Shown: one piece after another, positions 1-8,753 of the stretch
How the letters are laid out: each line of letters begins with the position of its first letter
Numbering within the stretch: the first letter of the stretch is position 1
Assembly: GCF_022867795.2 (NCBI RefSeq)
Contig: NZ_CP107006.1
Location: forward strand, 3,472,001 to 3,536,000
DNA length: 64,000 bases
Direction of reading: 5' to 3'
From: Chitinophaga horti
GTDB taxonomy: Bacteria; Bacteroidota; Bacteroidia; Chitinophagales; Chitinophagaceae
The notes under the pieces: model-generated
The model's input: the letters and a program-made list of their open reading frames with translations, nothing else
Told to the model about the DNA's origin: nothing
Database searches by the model: none
Position numbers and translations under genes: made by a program

Positions 1-1256
1 TCGCCGAAGCGTACCCTATCGTCGAAGATTTTGAACGTAGTGTTGGAACGAACGTTATAACGCTCGTAACCGGTGTGGCGTACAATACCTTCCTGGCCCA
101 TATAACCGCCGGAGATTGCGTAGGTAGCATTTTCACCACCACCATTTACGTTCAGCTGATAATTCTGAATCGGCGCATCGCGCGTGATTTCGCGGAACCA
201 GTCAGTACCTTGTTTGTTGGCGCGGGTTATCTGATAGAAAGTACCTCCATCGCGGCTATAGTTATATTTGGTAGGATCTGCATCCGCAGCAGTTACGTTC
301 TGACCGGTAGCTTTACCCGCTACCAGGTAGTCGGGCAGTACGGGCGTGGTGCCGGTGCCGTAGTTGCTGCCTGTAGTTTCAGCAGTGCCGGGCGTAATAC
401 CTGCATTCTTAAAAGACTGGAAGAGGTAGTCAGCATACTGCGTAGGATTCATCATTTCAGGGAATGAGTTGCGCTGTGGTACCTGTACGCCGTAGTAAGC
501 GTCGAGGGTAACGCGGGGCGGGCCCTGGATACCTTTTTTAGTGGTGATGATCACTACGCCGTTGTTAGCGCGGGCACCGTAAATAGAGGCGGCAGAAGCA
601 TCTTTCAACACCTGCAGGCTCTCGATATCGCCGGAGCTTAACCAGCTCAATTTACCCTCGTACGGAACACCGTCTACCACATACAGCGGATCGTTGTTGT
701 TAATGGTACTAAAACCCCTGATCCTGATCTGTGGTGTAGCACCGGGAGCGCCATCGCTGATGATCTGTACACCCGTAGCTTTACCTTGCAAGGCCTCTAC
801 AGGGCTGGCAGCCGGTTGTTGTTTCATCTGTTTAACATTCACCACCGCAACGGAACCGGTAAGGTCTTTCACCCTTTGGGAAGAGTAACCCGTTACCACT
901 ACTTCGTTCAGCTGACTGTTAGAAGAGGCAAGTGTTTGGTCGTACGTAGATACGCCCGCTTCTACCGTAAATGTTTTTTGTGTAAAACCAACGGAGCTTA
1001 ATACGATAACGTCGCCCGGTTTGGCATTGAGTTTAAAGTTGCCATCACCATCGGTCATAGCGCCTTTAGTTGTGCCTTTGATCTGAACCGCAACACCAGG
1101 GATAGGCGTTTTATCTTCCTCATTAATGATGCGGCCTTTAATGCTTACTTCCTGGTAAATGCCCGCCTGTGCCGATAGCACGAGGAAGAATGCCAGGGTA
1201 AAGACAAGGGATACCCGTATTGCTTCGGGTAAAGCAAATTTTGTTCGTTTTTTCAT
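1..1256 (-). CDS. SusC/RagA-family TonB-dependent receptor, N-terminal part (partial)
   Basis: Reading leftwards from an ATG at 1256, about 418 codons remain open to the window edge, so the C-terminal barrel is missing. A signal peptide (about residues 1-29) is followed by a carboxypeptidase-regulatory-like domain (KGRIINEEDK...TPIPGVAVQIKG) and a plug domain with a TonB-box-like EVVVTGY. The SusC hallmarks LYVVDGVPYEG and LKDASAASIYGARANNGVV are present. The family imports oligosaccharides or other large ligands across the outer membrane together with a SusD lipoprotein; that partner would lie beyond the left edge. There is no STN domain and no sigma/anti-sigma pair upstream. The substrate cannot be inferred. 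Confidence 0.93.
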   Translation of the reverse strand, partial: MKKRTKFALPEAIRVSLVFTLAFFLVLSAQAGIYQEVSIKGRIINEEDKTPIPGVAVQIKGTTKGAMTDGDGNFKLNAKPGDVIVLSSVGFTQKTFTVEAGVSTYDQTLASSNSQLNEVVVTGYSSQRVKDLTGSVAVVNVKQMKQQPAASPVEALQGKATGVQIISDGAPGATPQIRIRGFSTINNNDPLYVVDGVPYEGKLSWLSSGDIESLQVLKDASAASIYGARANNGVVIITTKKGIQGPPRVTLDAYYGVQVPQRNSFPEMMNPTQYADYLFQSFKNAGITPGTAETTGSNYGTGTTPVLPDYLVAGKATGQNVTAADADPTKYNYSRDGGTFYQITRANKQGTDWFREITRDAPIQNYQLNVNGGGENATYAISGGYMGQEGIVRHTGYERYNVRSNTTFKIFDDRVRFG

Positions 1257-1999
1257 CTTTGCAGAATTAAATTTTCAACAATGCTTTATATGCGCGCGCG
1301 AGAGCGCCACACATACATTTTCTGCGGGTTTAAGTGTTAAGAATTAAAATCTACATGACGCATTTAACATGACGTGTAATTAATAAACAAGCAGCCAACG
1401 ATGATAGATAAAAGCTGCAGGATGGATGCGCATGTAATTCTGTTAGTGTTGTTTGCGGTGCTACCGCCTTCGATTTAGCGTCGATTTTTTTCTGATCATA
1501 AACAAGTTTAAACGTGGTAAAAAATCACCCCTGCCCGGACAGTAAACCGGTCATGAGGCATGAAAAGCCTTTGAAATAAGATAGAGGCAGTATGGCGCGA
1601 AAAATGGTCTGTTTGGGCGTTCAACGGATACCCCGCAAGAAAAAATGCTCTTTACGATTAGATTCTGGTCCTGAAAAAAACATCTTCTAATGGGGGATCT
1701 AAGTAGTTGTTTTTAGTTTTAAATAATCATAACGTGTTGTCAAATTCTCATAAACGTACTTTAAAATGGCTGGTAATAAAACTACGCTTTCTTTATAGAA
1801 AATCCAAATGCTAATTTTCCCCAAATGAAGATTTGCCGGGCTTTGCGCAAAAGCTGCCCAAAGTGGTGCCGCACATATCGTATAACGATGTACAGCCCTC
1901 TTTCGTCATCGGTCATGAAATGAGGCTTACACTCGGCCCATATTTTTTTCCCACCTCCCATAGGAAGTATGAAATAAATAATGCAACTTTGCTTCAATT
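1257..1999. other. 743-bp intergenic region, no supported gene
   Basis: This lies between the divergent SusC gene and the small membrane-protein gene at 2000. It is AT-rich and must hold both promoters. An AACTTTG stretch at about 1986-1992, just ahead of the ATG at 2000, resembles a degenerate Bacteroidota -7 box. Short open frames on both strands near 1782-1997 are too weak to call. I saw no convincing terminator, repeat array or RNA gene. Confidence 0.6.
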
Positions 2000-2329
2000 A
2001 TGAGAAAGACGATCAATAACCGAAAACTATACAGCATGGTGGGAGCCTTGCTGTTGTTGGCGTTATTGTTCTCCTCCAACATCATACAGGTACTGCATAC
2101 ACATCACCCGGAAACAACAACAGTGGCCGATGCTGACGAAGATTGCGAAGTGTGTGCGTATTGTAACAATCATGCAGGTAAAGAACTGCTGTTAACCCAT
2201 CCACCAATATTAGATACGCCACTACCCGCGGCTATCGTATTGAACGGAAAAACCTATGCAAGGATTTACAAGTTTACCCTACAGGGCTTCAGTAATAAAG
2301 GTCCGCCCTCCTGCCCCACACTGGCTTAG
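2000..2329 (+). CDS. Small membrane-anchored Cys/His-rich protein, putative metal binding
   Basis: 109 residues. One hydrophobic segment (about residues 13-30) could be a signal anchor. It is followed directly by HTHH (33-36) and by a C-x2-C-x2-C-x2-H cluster (Cys49, Cys52, Cys55, His58). The rest is polar and ends near a short Pro/Cys tail. I do not recognise a named family. The cluster is the kind of ligand set seen in soft-metal or zinc sites. The gene sits 82 bp upstream of a TonB receptor whose operon ends in a His-rich AztD-like protein, which supports a role in metal handling at the inner membrane or periplasm. That role is inferred, not shown. Confidence 0.65.
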   Translation: MRKTINNRKLYSMVGALLLLALLFSSNIIQVLHTHHPETTTVADADEDCEVCAYCNNHAGKELLLTHPPILDTPLPAAIVLNGKTYARIYKFTLQGFSNKGPPSCPTLA

Positions 2330-2411
2330 TACAGCCGACTTTCAATGATATTTTGTAAACACGAGGAGCAACGTATGCTTCCTGCAATGCACTGATGTGC
2401 CTTAACCCGTA

Positions 2412-4556
2412 ATGAGGAAACTATTTTTCCTGTGCCTCGGCATCTGGCCGTGCACGCTCGTTTTCGCACAAACGAAAGACACTCTTTTACTAAATGGCGT
2501 GGAGGTAAAAGACAACCGCCCCGAACAACGTAAGCGGGAAACTGCCTTCTCTACGGAAACGGTGGGTAGCGAGTATATATCGCGCCACCTGGGCGGCAGT
2601 CTTATGCAAACACTCGATCGACTGCCTGGCGTAAAAACGATCGGCATCGGCTCGGGACAGTCGAAGCCGCTGGTACGTGGCCTGGGCTTTAACCGGGTAG
2701 TGGTGACGGATAAAGGCATGAAACATGAAGGGCAGCAATGGGGTGCGGACCACGGGCTTGAGCTGGACCAGTTTGCAGCAGGCGAAGTTACACTCGTAAA
2801 GGGCGCCGCATCTTTCGTATATGGGTCGGATGCGATTGCAGGCGCCATCGATGTAAAGCCCGGCACGCCGCCCGCACCAGGCAGCTCCGGCGGATCGGTA
2901 ACGCTGGTCGGCAAAACGAACAACCAGTTGTACGGCGGCTCGGCCAACCTGTATCATCGGCGTAACAAATGGTTTGCCGACGGCAGATTTACCTGGCAAA
3001 GTTATGCGGACTATAAAGTACCAGCGGACACGATTTACATCTATGACTTCGCGGCCAGTCTGCACGACAACCGCCTGCGCAACACCGCGGGTAAAGAGCT
3101 GGCAGCACACTTCCAGACGGGTTACCTGGGCAACAAATTCAGATCGGTGTTGTATGTGAGCAACGTGTTCAGTCGCAGCGGCTTCTTCGCTAATGCGCAC
3201 GGGCTGGAGCCCCGTAAGGTAAACAACGAACTGCACGATGCATCTGTAAGAGATATACAACTGCCACGCCAACAGGTAAACCACTTCAAGCTGGTGCATC
3301 GTAACAGTTACCGCAATGGCGGGCATCTCTGGGAACTCGATCTCGCCTATCAACATAACCTGCGTAAGGAACACAGCCAGTATGTAAACCATGGCTATAT
3401 GCCGGCCAACTATCCGGAGGATATGCGCATCCCCTCTGACCTGGAACGGCAGTTTGATAAGCAAGTATTTTCTATCAATGCAAAAGACAACTTTCAGCTT
3501 GGTAAACATATGCTGGTGGCAGGTTTCAATCTGGAAAGACAACAGAATGACATTAACGGGTGGAGTTTTCTTACACCCGGATTTACTCAACATACGGCCG
3601 GGGCGTTCGTATATGATAAGCTGCAACTGAGCGACGCCTGGCTGTTACACGGCGCGTTACGGTACGATTATGGCCACATACAATCCCGTCAATACACAGA
3701 TTGGTTTTACTCGGGCCCCGAAAAGTTAGTAAGGGCGGATGCGATGACCCGTACTTTTAACAGCTTCGTATGGTCGCTCGGGTTGAATTATAACAAGGAA
3801 CACTTCTTCCTCAAATCCAATATCGGCAAAAGCTTCCGTATGCCTGTTGCGAAGGAGCTGGCGGCCAATGGCGTAAACTACCACTACTTCAGTTATGAAC
3901 GAGGCAATGCTTCCTTATCCCCCGAAACCTCTTACCAGTTTGACGTGGCCATTGGTTATGAAGATGATAGATGGAACGTGCAGTTGAGCCCTTTTTACAA
4001 CTACTTCCCCAATTATATTTACCTGAACCCGACCGCGGAGCACGACTATTATTATGGTGCAGGCAACCAGGTATTCCAATACGCACAAAGCCGCGTGATG
4101 CGGTATGGTGCCGAGCTGCAGGCGAAGTACCAGTTTACGTCAACGATCAGCACCGAAGTAGCCGGCGAATACCTGTATGCAGAACAGTTATCGGGTGATA
4201 AAGAAGGATATACCCTGCCCTTCTCGCCGCCACCTTCGGCTTACATCAACCTCACCTATACCCCTAAGATCTTGAAGAACACCTACCTCTCCGCCGACTA
4301 CCAGTTTACCGGCGCGCAGAACAACATTGTGCCACCGGAACGAAAAACACCGGGGTACAGGCTGCTGAACATCCAGGCCGGCACATCAGTGATGACAGCA
4401 AAACAGGCTATCGCTTTTAGTTTACAGGTACAAAACGTGTTCAATACCCGTTACCTCGACCATACCAGTTTTTACCGGCTTATCGGCTTACCGGAAGCTG
4501 GTCGTAACATCATTCTCACCGTTAAAATTCCTTTTTCATGCAATACAGCTATATGA
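2412..4556 (+). CDS. TonB-dependent outer-membrane receptor, putative metal (zinc) uptake
   Basis: 714 residues with a signal peptide (cleavage after about AQT). There is no SusC-type regulatory or STN domain. The plug domain carries LPGVKTIGIG, PLVRGLG and GEVTLVKGAASFVYGSDAIAG, and a long 22-strand-type barrel follows. The length fits siderophore/metal receptors rather than SusC (about 1000 residues). The protein ends in a TGA that overlaps the ATG of the next lipoprotein (ATGA at 4553-4556), suggesting translational coupling. The downstream lipoproteins and AztD-like protein point to zinc or a similar transition metal. A heme or copper ligand is possible; the sequence alone does not decide this. 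Confidence 0.9.
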   Translation: MRKLFFLCLGIWPCTLVFAQTKDTLLLNGVEVKDNRPEQRKRETAFSTETVGSEYISRHLGGSLMQTLDRLPGVKTIGIGSGQSKPLVRGLGFNRVVVTDKGMKHEGQQWGADHGLELDQFAAGEVTLVKGAASFVYGSDAIAGAIDVKPGTPPAPGSSGGSVTLVGKTNNQLYGGSANLYHRRNKWFADGRFTWQSYADYKVPADTIYIYDFAASLHDNRLRNTAGKELAAHFQTGYLGNKFRSVLYVSNVFSRSGFFANAHGLEPRKVNNELHDASVRDIQLPRQQVNHFKLVHRNSYRNGGHLWELDLAYQHNLRKEHSQYVNHGYMPANYPEDMRIPSDLERQFDKQVFSINAKDNFQLGKHMLVAGFNLERQQNDINGWSFLTPGFTQHTAGAFVYDKLQLSDAWLLHGALRYDYGHIQSRQYTDWFYSGPEKLVRADAMTRTFNSFVWSLGLNYNKEHFFLKSNIGKSFRMPVAKELAANGVNYHYFSYERGNASLSPETSYQFDVAIGYEDDRWNVQLSPFYNYFPNYIYLNPTAEHDYYYGAGNQVFQYAQSRVMRYGAELQAKYQFTSTISTEVAGEYLYAEQLSGDKEGYTLPFSPPPSAYINLTYTPKILKNTYLSADYQFTGAQNNIVPPERKTPGYRLLNIQAGTSVMTAKQAIAFSLQVQNVFNTRYLDHTSFYRLIGLPEAGRNIILTVKIPFSCNTAI

Positions 4557-4948
4557 GACTACTGACCGGATTATTATGCATCGCCGCATTATGGACGGGT
4601 TGTAAAAAAGATGATGCAGCGCCTGCACAACCGGTGGCTACGAACGTAGAAATAGGGACAGGAAACGAAGCGAAAGGTTATATCGGCCAGGACTTTCATT
4701 TTAATGCAGATGTAAAAGCGGCTACTAAGATTGATACGGTGGCCGTGGAGATCAGGCAGCGGAATGGCAACTGGCATATGCGTATAGCCTGGGGCGAGTT
4801 TAAGGGATTGAAGAATACTAACGTACATAAACACTTTTATATTCCGACCGATGCGCCGGCAGGGAGTGCAGACTTCCTGTTTACGGTAACTGATCAGGAT
4901 GGATCAAAACTCAGCACACAAACAGCGTTTACGATACTGGAAAAATAA
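4553..4948 (+). CDS. DUF4625-type lipoprotein
   Basis: About 131 residues from the ATG at 4553. I chose this start over the in-frame ATG at 4538 because it overlaps the receptor stop and places a compact signal peptide before the lipobox LWTGC. The mature part is an Ig-like beta domain. It contains the pattern IDTVAVEIRQ, a His/Trp-rich stretch (NWHMRIAWGEF), HKHFYIP and DFLFTVTDQDGSKLSTQ, which resemble the paralog encoded next (4960-5427). The likely location is the outer membrane facing the periplasm or surface. Neighbours suggest it assists the receptor in capturing or passing on metal. The biochemical role of the family is not known to me. Confidence 0.75.
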   Translation: MRLLTGLLCIAALWTGCKKDDAAPAQPVATNVEIGTGNEAKGYIGQDFHFNADVKAATKIDTVAVEIRQRNGNWHMRIAWGEFKGLKNTNVHKHFYIPTDAPAGSADFLFTVTDQDGSKLSTQTAFTILEK

Positions 4949-4959
4949 CATCACAACAT

Positions 4960-5427
4960 ATGAAAAAACACATTCTGCTCCCGCTGCTGGCGGCGGGCCT
5001 GCTAGCCTCATGCTCAAAAGATAAGGACGACACGGACACTACGTATCCTGAGATTGGCCTTAACATCGCCAATGCTTTCCCTACACAATGCGGTACGGTA
5101 AAGCGCGGGGAAGCCTTCACCTTTCGGGCGTTACTGACAGATAACCGCGAACTAGGTTCTGTGAGTGTAGACGTACACCACAATTTCGATCAGCATTCGC
5201 ATAGTACAGAAGTGGTGAATTGTGAGAATGATCCGAAGAAGGCAGCGGTGAACCCCTTCGTGTTCATCAACAGTTATACGATACCAGCGGGCTTAAAGGA
5301 GTACCAGCCGGAAGTTTCCATTAATGTTCCGGCGGATGTGGACCCGGGTGATTATCACTTTCTCGTGCGGGTAACCGACAAGGCCGGCTGGCAAACCATT
5401 CGTGGCATCAGCATCAAAATTATCTAA
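4960..5427 (+). CDS. DUF4625 domain lipoprotein
   Basis: 155 residues. A short signal peptide ends in lipobox LLASC, followed by an acidic KDKDDTDTT linker. The DUF4625 hallmarks are a beta-sandwich with RGEAFTFRALLTDNRELGSVSVDVHHNFDQHSH and a C-terminal DYHFLVRVTDKAGW strand. The HH...H-H pattern in the middle could bind metal. Two cysteines (in QCG and NCEN) may form a disulfide. It starts 11 nt after the preceding lipoprotein stop, so it is co-transcribed. Domains of this kind are often found beside TonB receptors in Bacteroidota. Function is inferred from context only. Confidence 0.82.
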   Translation: MKKHILLPLLAAGLLASCSKDKDDTDTTYPEIGLNIANAFPTQCGTVKRGEAFTFRALLTDNRELGSVSVDVHHNFDQHSHSTEVVNCENDPKKAAVNPFVFINSYTIPAGLKEYQPEVSINVPADVDPGDYHFLVRVTDKAGWQTIRGISIKII

Positions 5428-5445
5428 CCATAAAAACCCATCAAT

Positions 5446-6687
5446 ATGTTCAGTAAAGGAAACTTAAAACTATTCGGCGCCGCTGTATTAGCTGCCACTA
5501 CCCTGTTCGCCTGTAAAAAAGACGACGACCATCACCACGACGACCACGATGACGATGGTAAAGAATACCAGTTCGTGCGTGTACTTGTGAGCGACCAAAC
5601 CGCCAGCACCCTTACGCAGCTGGAGCCGCACACGGGCGCTACGACTACCTTTAACACCAAACATCCATTGGCCAGTTTATACCCGACTGCTTCGGGCCGT
5701 TATGCGGCGGTGCTGTATGGCGCACAAAATCTCGCAGAGGTATTTGATGCAGGCCTTACGCTGCACGACGACCATGTAGATGTTGCAAACCCTGCCCGCT
5801 GGACGGCCATTACGGCTGCGGGTTTAAAGCCGACGCACTTCAAAAGCAAAGGCACCGAGTCTTTGATCTTTAATGATGGCGATGGCACACTCAGCCTGGG
5901 CGAAGAGGCCAATTTCAATACTGTGGGCGCTAAGTTCACCATTATCAATGCAGGCCTGCCTGCTCATCATGGTGCTATGGCGCAGTTTAACAATGGTACT
6001 ATTGCCGTTACTACAGCTCCTGAAGCAGGCAAATCACCCAATCGCGTATTGGTGATTAAAAAAGACGGCAGTACTGCTTTTGCGTCTACCCTGGAAACAG
6101 GTGCTATTCACGGTAACGCCAGCGACGGACAGAACGCCGTATTTGGTGCGTTTAAAGATGCAGCGGGCACAAGTGGTGGCGTGTTAGTGGTATCACAAAG
6201 CGGTGAACAAACTTTTATCGACAACCCTGCAGGCTTTGGTGCCGCCCGATTAGGCAGCATTTATTATGCGGCTGCCGCAAAGAAGTTCATCGGTTACGCT
6301 GCTGCCAAAGGTGCTTACCTGGTAGATGTAGCGGGCAAAAGCATCAGCGCGATCTATAATGGGGCAGATGCGTTTCAGTGTAAGGTGGATTATGCCGGCA
6401 AGAACTTACTGCTGTTAAGCCTGGATGGCAAGCTGCGTATCTACGACCTGGCGACGGGCAGCCTGAAGAAAGAAGGAAATGTAATCAGTGCCGTACAAAG
6501 CACCGACACCTACAAACCAGTGCTGGAAGCGACAGCGAGGTTCGCCTATATCGCGATGCCATCGGCGGGTGAGGTACACCAGGTAGACCTGGCCGACTTT
6601 ACCAAAATAACAAAGCATAAAGTATCTGCCAGTCCGGTGCGGATGGCGCTGCTGGGTTTTGAAACCAGCGAAGGGCATCACGATTAA
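5446..6687 (+). CDS. His-rich AztD-like beta-propeller lipoprotein, putative zinc metallochaperone
   Basis: 413 residues. The lipobox LFAC places the lipidated Cys at 23, and it is followed at once by a His/Asp-rich strand (HHH at 29-31, H34, many Asp). The remainder is a repeated beta-propeller. Several motifs recall the periplasmic zinc chaperone AztD as I remember it: FDAGLTLHDDH (about 100-110), PTHF (129-132), NDGDGT (143-148), HHG (174-176) and IHG (221-223). In AztD a His-rich N-terminal loop and a propeller-surface site bind zinc for hand-over to the ABC binding protein AztC. Here the protein is lipidated and sits in a TonB-receptor operon, 18 nt after the DUF4625 gene. No aztABC transporter is visible in the window. 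Assignment is from remembered motifs, not an alignment. Confidence 0.72.
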   Translation: MFSKGNLKLFGAAVLAATTLFACKKDDDHHHDDHDDDGKEYQFVRVLVSDQTASTLTQLEPHTGATTTFNTKHPLASLYPTASGRYAAVLYGAQNLAEVFDAGLTLHDDHVDVANPARWTAITAAGLKPTHFKSKGTESLIFNDGDGTLSLGEEANFNTVGAKFTIINAGLPAHHGAMAQFNNGTIAVTTAPEAGKSPNRVLVIKKDGSTAFASTLETGAIHGNASDGQNAVFGAFKDAAGTSGGVLVVSQSGEQTFIDNPAGFGAARLGSIYYAAAAKKFIGYAAAKGAYLVDVAGKSISAIYNGADAFQCKVDYAGKNLLLLSLDGKLRIYDLATGSLKKEGNVISAVQSTDTYKPVLEATARFAYIAMPSAGEVHQVDLADFTKITKHKVSASPVRMALLGFETSEGHHD

Positions 6688-6703
6688 TAACCAACCATAG
6701 CAA

Positions 6704-6740
6704 AAGGGGCTGTGTCATTCAATTGATACAGCCCCTTCCC
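6704..6740. terminator. Bidirectional intrinsic terminator
   Basis: A 10-bp perfect stem AAGGGGCTGT (6704-6713) pairs with ACAGCCCCTT (6728-6737). Flanking A and T runs allow it to serve both the plus-strand metal operon and the minus-strand thioesterase gene. Confidence 0.85.
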
Positions 6741-6746
6741 TTTTGG

Positions 6747-7226
6747 CTACTCGCCCTTTTCGAGTTGGGCAAGCGTAGCTTCATTAATTTCTTTTCGTAA
6801 TTCCGACAGGCGAATGGCGTATTGCTGGAGTTTCTTTTCTTCGTCGGTTTGCGGCTCCCATGCGGGTACGGGCACCGTTTTACCGTTATCGTCCACCGCC
6901 GCGAATACGATGACGCAGTGCGTGGTTTTGGTTTCTACTTTCGTTTTTGGGTTGATGGCCTGTATATCTACCGCGATGTGCATACTGCTGCGGCCTGTAT
7001 AGATAATGCGCGCCTGCACTTCCACCATTTCGCCGATATGGATCGGGTTAATGAACCGAATGCCGCCTACATATACCGTTACGCAGTACTGGCTGCTCCA
7101 ATTCACCGCACAGGTATAACCCGCCTGGTCGATCCACTTCATCACCGCGCCACCATGCACTTTACCGCCGAAATTAACGTCGGAAGGTTCGCTGAGGAAG
7201 CGGAATTTCACCATATTATTTAGCAT
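6747..7226 (-). CDS. Acyl-CoA thioesterase, hotdog fold
   Basis: 159 residues, the usual size of a single hotdog-domain thioesterase of the YciA/acyl-CoA hydrolase type. The characteristic N-terminal segment (FGGKVHGGAVMKWIDQAGYTCA) contains the catalytic-region HGG and acidic residue. The following strands (VTVYVGGIRFINPIHIGEMVEVQARIIYTGRSSM) form the beta sheet. Such enzymes hydrolyse acyl-CoA esters in the cytoplasm, usually as multimers. The gene stands alone, convergent with the metal operon. The extra start Met5 (VKFRF) is possible but would change little. Confidence 0.88.
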   Translation of the reverse strand: MLNNMVKFRFLSEPSDVNFGGKVHGGAVMKWIDQAGYTCAVNWSSQYCVTVYVGGIRFINPIHIGEMVEVQARIIYTGRSSMHIAVDIQAINPKTKVETKTTHCVIVFAAVDDNGKTVPVPAWEPQTDEEKKLQQYAIRLSELRKEINEATLAQLEKGE

Positions 7227-7278
7227 AAGGATAACGTTTGATACCGACCGAAAGATAGGCAGATAAAATAAATTACCC

Positions 7279-7286
7279 TATCTTTG
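7279..7286 (+). promoter_or_regulatory. Bacteroidota -7 promoter element (TATCTTTG) for the rhlE helicase gene
   Basis: Exact match to TAnnTTTG, 140 bp upstream of the helicase start. It implies a 5' leader of roughly 130 nt that contains the inverted repeat at 7333-7406. No clear -33 TTTG is seen at the usual distance. Confidence 0.6.
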
Positions 7287-7332
7287 CCCCGTTATTCTAT
7301 ATCCCTTCTCCCCGTAATACGGGACAAGCTCC

Positions 7333-7406
7333 AAAAAATGATGTGTGGATATACAATCTAGCAACCTTCTCTTTTCACTAAGCTTTGGATTGTTAGCATC
7401 ATTTTT
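7333..7406 (+). promoter_or_regulatory. Structured 5' leader of rhlE (long-range stem with terminal U run)
   Basis: AAAAATGATG (7334-7343) pairs perfectly with CATCATTTTT (7397-7406). Inside it, ACAATC (7353-7358) pairs with GATTGT (7388-7393). The 3' arm ends in five T residues, 20 nt before the start codon. The arrangement could act as an attenuator or temperature/helicase-responsive switch. The pairing is visible; the function is inferred. Confidence 0.5.
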
Positions 7407-7426
7407 AAACATTAAACTTTAAAGAT

Positions 7427-8701
7427 TTGTCTTTTGAACAATTAGGTCTTATAGACCCCATCTTACGTGCGCTCGAAACGCAGGGCTACACTACACCTAC
7501 ACCTATTCAGGCACAAGCCATACCAGTAGTACTCGCAAAGAAAGACCTGCTGGCCTGTTCGCAAACCGGTACCGGTAAAACAGCCGCTTTCGCCATCCCG
7601 ATCCTGCAATTGTTGTATAACGATCAGAAGCCGGGACCGCGCCGCATTAAAACGCTCATTCTTACGCCCACCCGCGAACTCGCGATACAGATATCCGAGA
7701 ACTTCCGCGACTATGGCGCACATACCGGCATCAAACACGCGGTGATATTCGGCGGCGTATCTGCCCATTCGCAGATTAACCAGCTGAAACAGGGTATCGA
7801 TATCCTGATCGCCACGCCGGGCCGACTGCTGGATCTCTGGCAGCAAGGCCACATTAACCTGACGGGCATCCAGCAATTCGTTCTCGATGAGGCCGACCGT
7901 ATGCTGGACATGGGCTTTATTCATGACGTGAAACGTGTGATCGTTAAGCTGCCCGTAGTACGTCAGACGCTGTTCTTCTCGGCTACTATGCCAGATGAAA
8001 TATCGCATCTCGCCAACTCTATTCTCACCAACCCTACGAAGGTAGCGGTAACACCGGTATCCTCTACGGCGCAGAAGGTGGAGCAGCGGTTGTATTATGT
8101 AGATAAGAAATCGAAACGTAACCTGTTGGTGCACGTATTGAAAGACACGTCCATCACCAGCGCACTTGTATTCACCCGCACCAAACACGGGGCCGATCGC
8201 GTAGCGAAAGACCTGGCCAAGGCGCAGATCACCGCCAGCGCTATTCATGGCGATAAGTCGCAAAATGCACGCCAGCGCGCCCTGTCTGATTTCAAATCGG
8301 GGAATATTCGTGTACTGGTCGCTACGGATATTGCTGCCCGTGGTATTGACGTTGACAACCTTGCGTACGTCATCAACTACGAAATCCCGAACGTTCCTGA
8401 GACTTATGTACACCGTATCGGTCGTACCGGTCGTGCAGGCGCGAGCGGTATAGCGCTTTCTTTCTGTGATGATGAAGAAAGGGCATATGTAAAAGACATT
8501 ACCAAGGTAATTGCCCAGCAGATACCCGTGGTACACGAACACCCGTTTTTACCAGAATTTAACACCAATGCAGCGGCGGCGATACCTGCTGTACAGTTGC
8601 GCCAGTCTTCCTCACAACAGGCGAACGCCAGGAAGAAGAACAGCCGCGACAACCGCAAATGGCATAGCAACAGGCCCAAAAGCGGGAACAGGCAACAATA
8701 G
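7427..8701 (+). CDS. rhlE: DEAD-box ATP-dependent RNA helicase, RhlE type
   Basis: 424 residues starting at TTG (MSFEQLGL). No ATG is available upstream before an in-frame TAA at 7406-7408. All DEAD-box motifs are present: the Q motif (TPTPIQAQAIP), I (SQTGTGKTAAF), Ia (PTRELAIQ), Ib (TPGRLLD), II (VLDEADRMLDMGF), III (SATMP), IV (LVFTRTKHGAD), V (ATDIAARGIDV) and VI (HRIGRTGRAG). The C-terminus is a short basic, Gln/Asn/Arg-rich tail typical of RhlE-group helicases that contact structured RNA. It probably unwinds rRNA or mRNA structure in the cytoplasm. It is single-gene, with its own promoter and terminator. The weak start codon together with the structured leader suggests post-transcriptional control. 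Confidence 0.95.
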   Translation: MSFEQLGLIDPILRALETQGYTTPTPIQAQAIPVVLAKKDLLACSQTGTGKTAAFAIPILQLLYNDQKPGPRRIKTLILTPTRELAIQISENFRDYGAHTGIKHAVIFGGVSAHSQINQLKQGIDILIATPGRLLDLWQQGHINLTGIQQFVLDEADRMLDMGFIHDVKRVIVKLPVVRQTLFFSATMPDEISHLANSILTNPTKVAVTPVSSTAQKVEQRLYYVDKKSKRNLLVHVLKDTSITSALVFTRTKHGADRVAKDLAKAQITASAIHGDKSQNARQRALSDFKSGNIRVLVATDIAARGIDVDNLAYVINYEIPNVPETYVHRIGRTGRAGASGIALSFCDDEERAYVKDITKVIAQQIPVVHEHPFLPEFNTNAAAAIPAVQLRQSSSQQANARKKNSRDNRKWHSNRPKSGNRQQ

Positions 8702-8721
8702 TATTTAAGTAATTCAGATAG

Positions 8722-8753
8722 AAAGGCTGCTCACTGAGGTGGGCAGCCTTTTT
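8722..8753 (+). terminator. Intrinsic terminator of rhlE
   Basis: A 13-bp stem AAAGGCTGCTCAC (8722-8734), loop TGAG, complementary arm 8739-8751 with one wobble pair, then a T run. Confidence 0.9.

Noticed and set aside
1782..1997. Open frames of 45-71 codons on both strands in front of the 2000 gene
   Set aside because: The two frames overlap antiparallel in the promoter zone of the 2000 gene, have no recognisable motif, and one lacks a start codon. They may be a remnant but are not supported as a gene.
2490..3626. Long antisense open frame within the TonB receptor gene
   Set aside because: It is a shadow of the GC-rich receptor reading frame, with no domain or start context.
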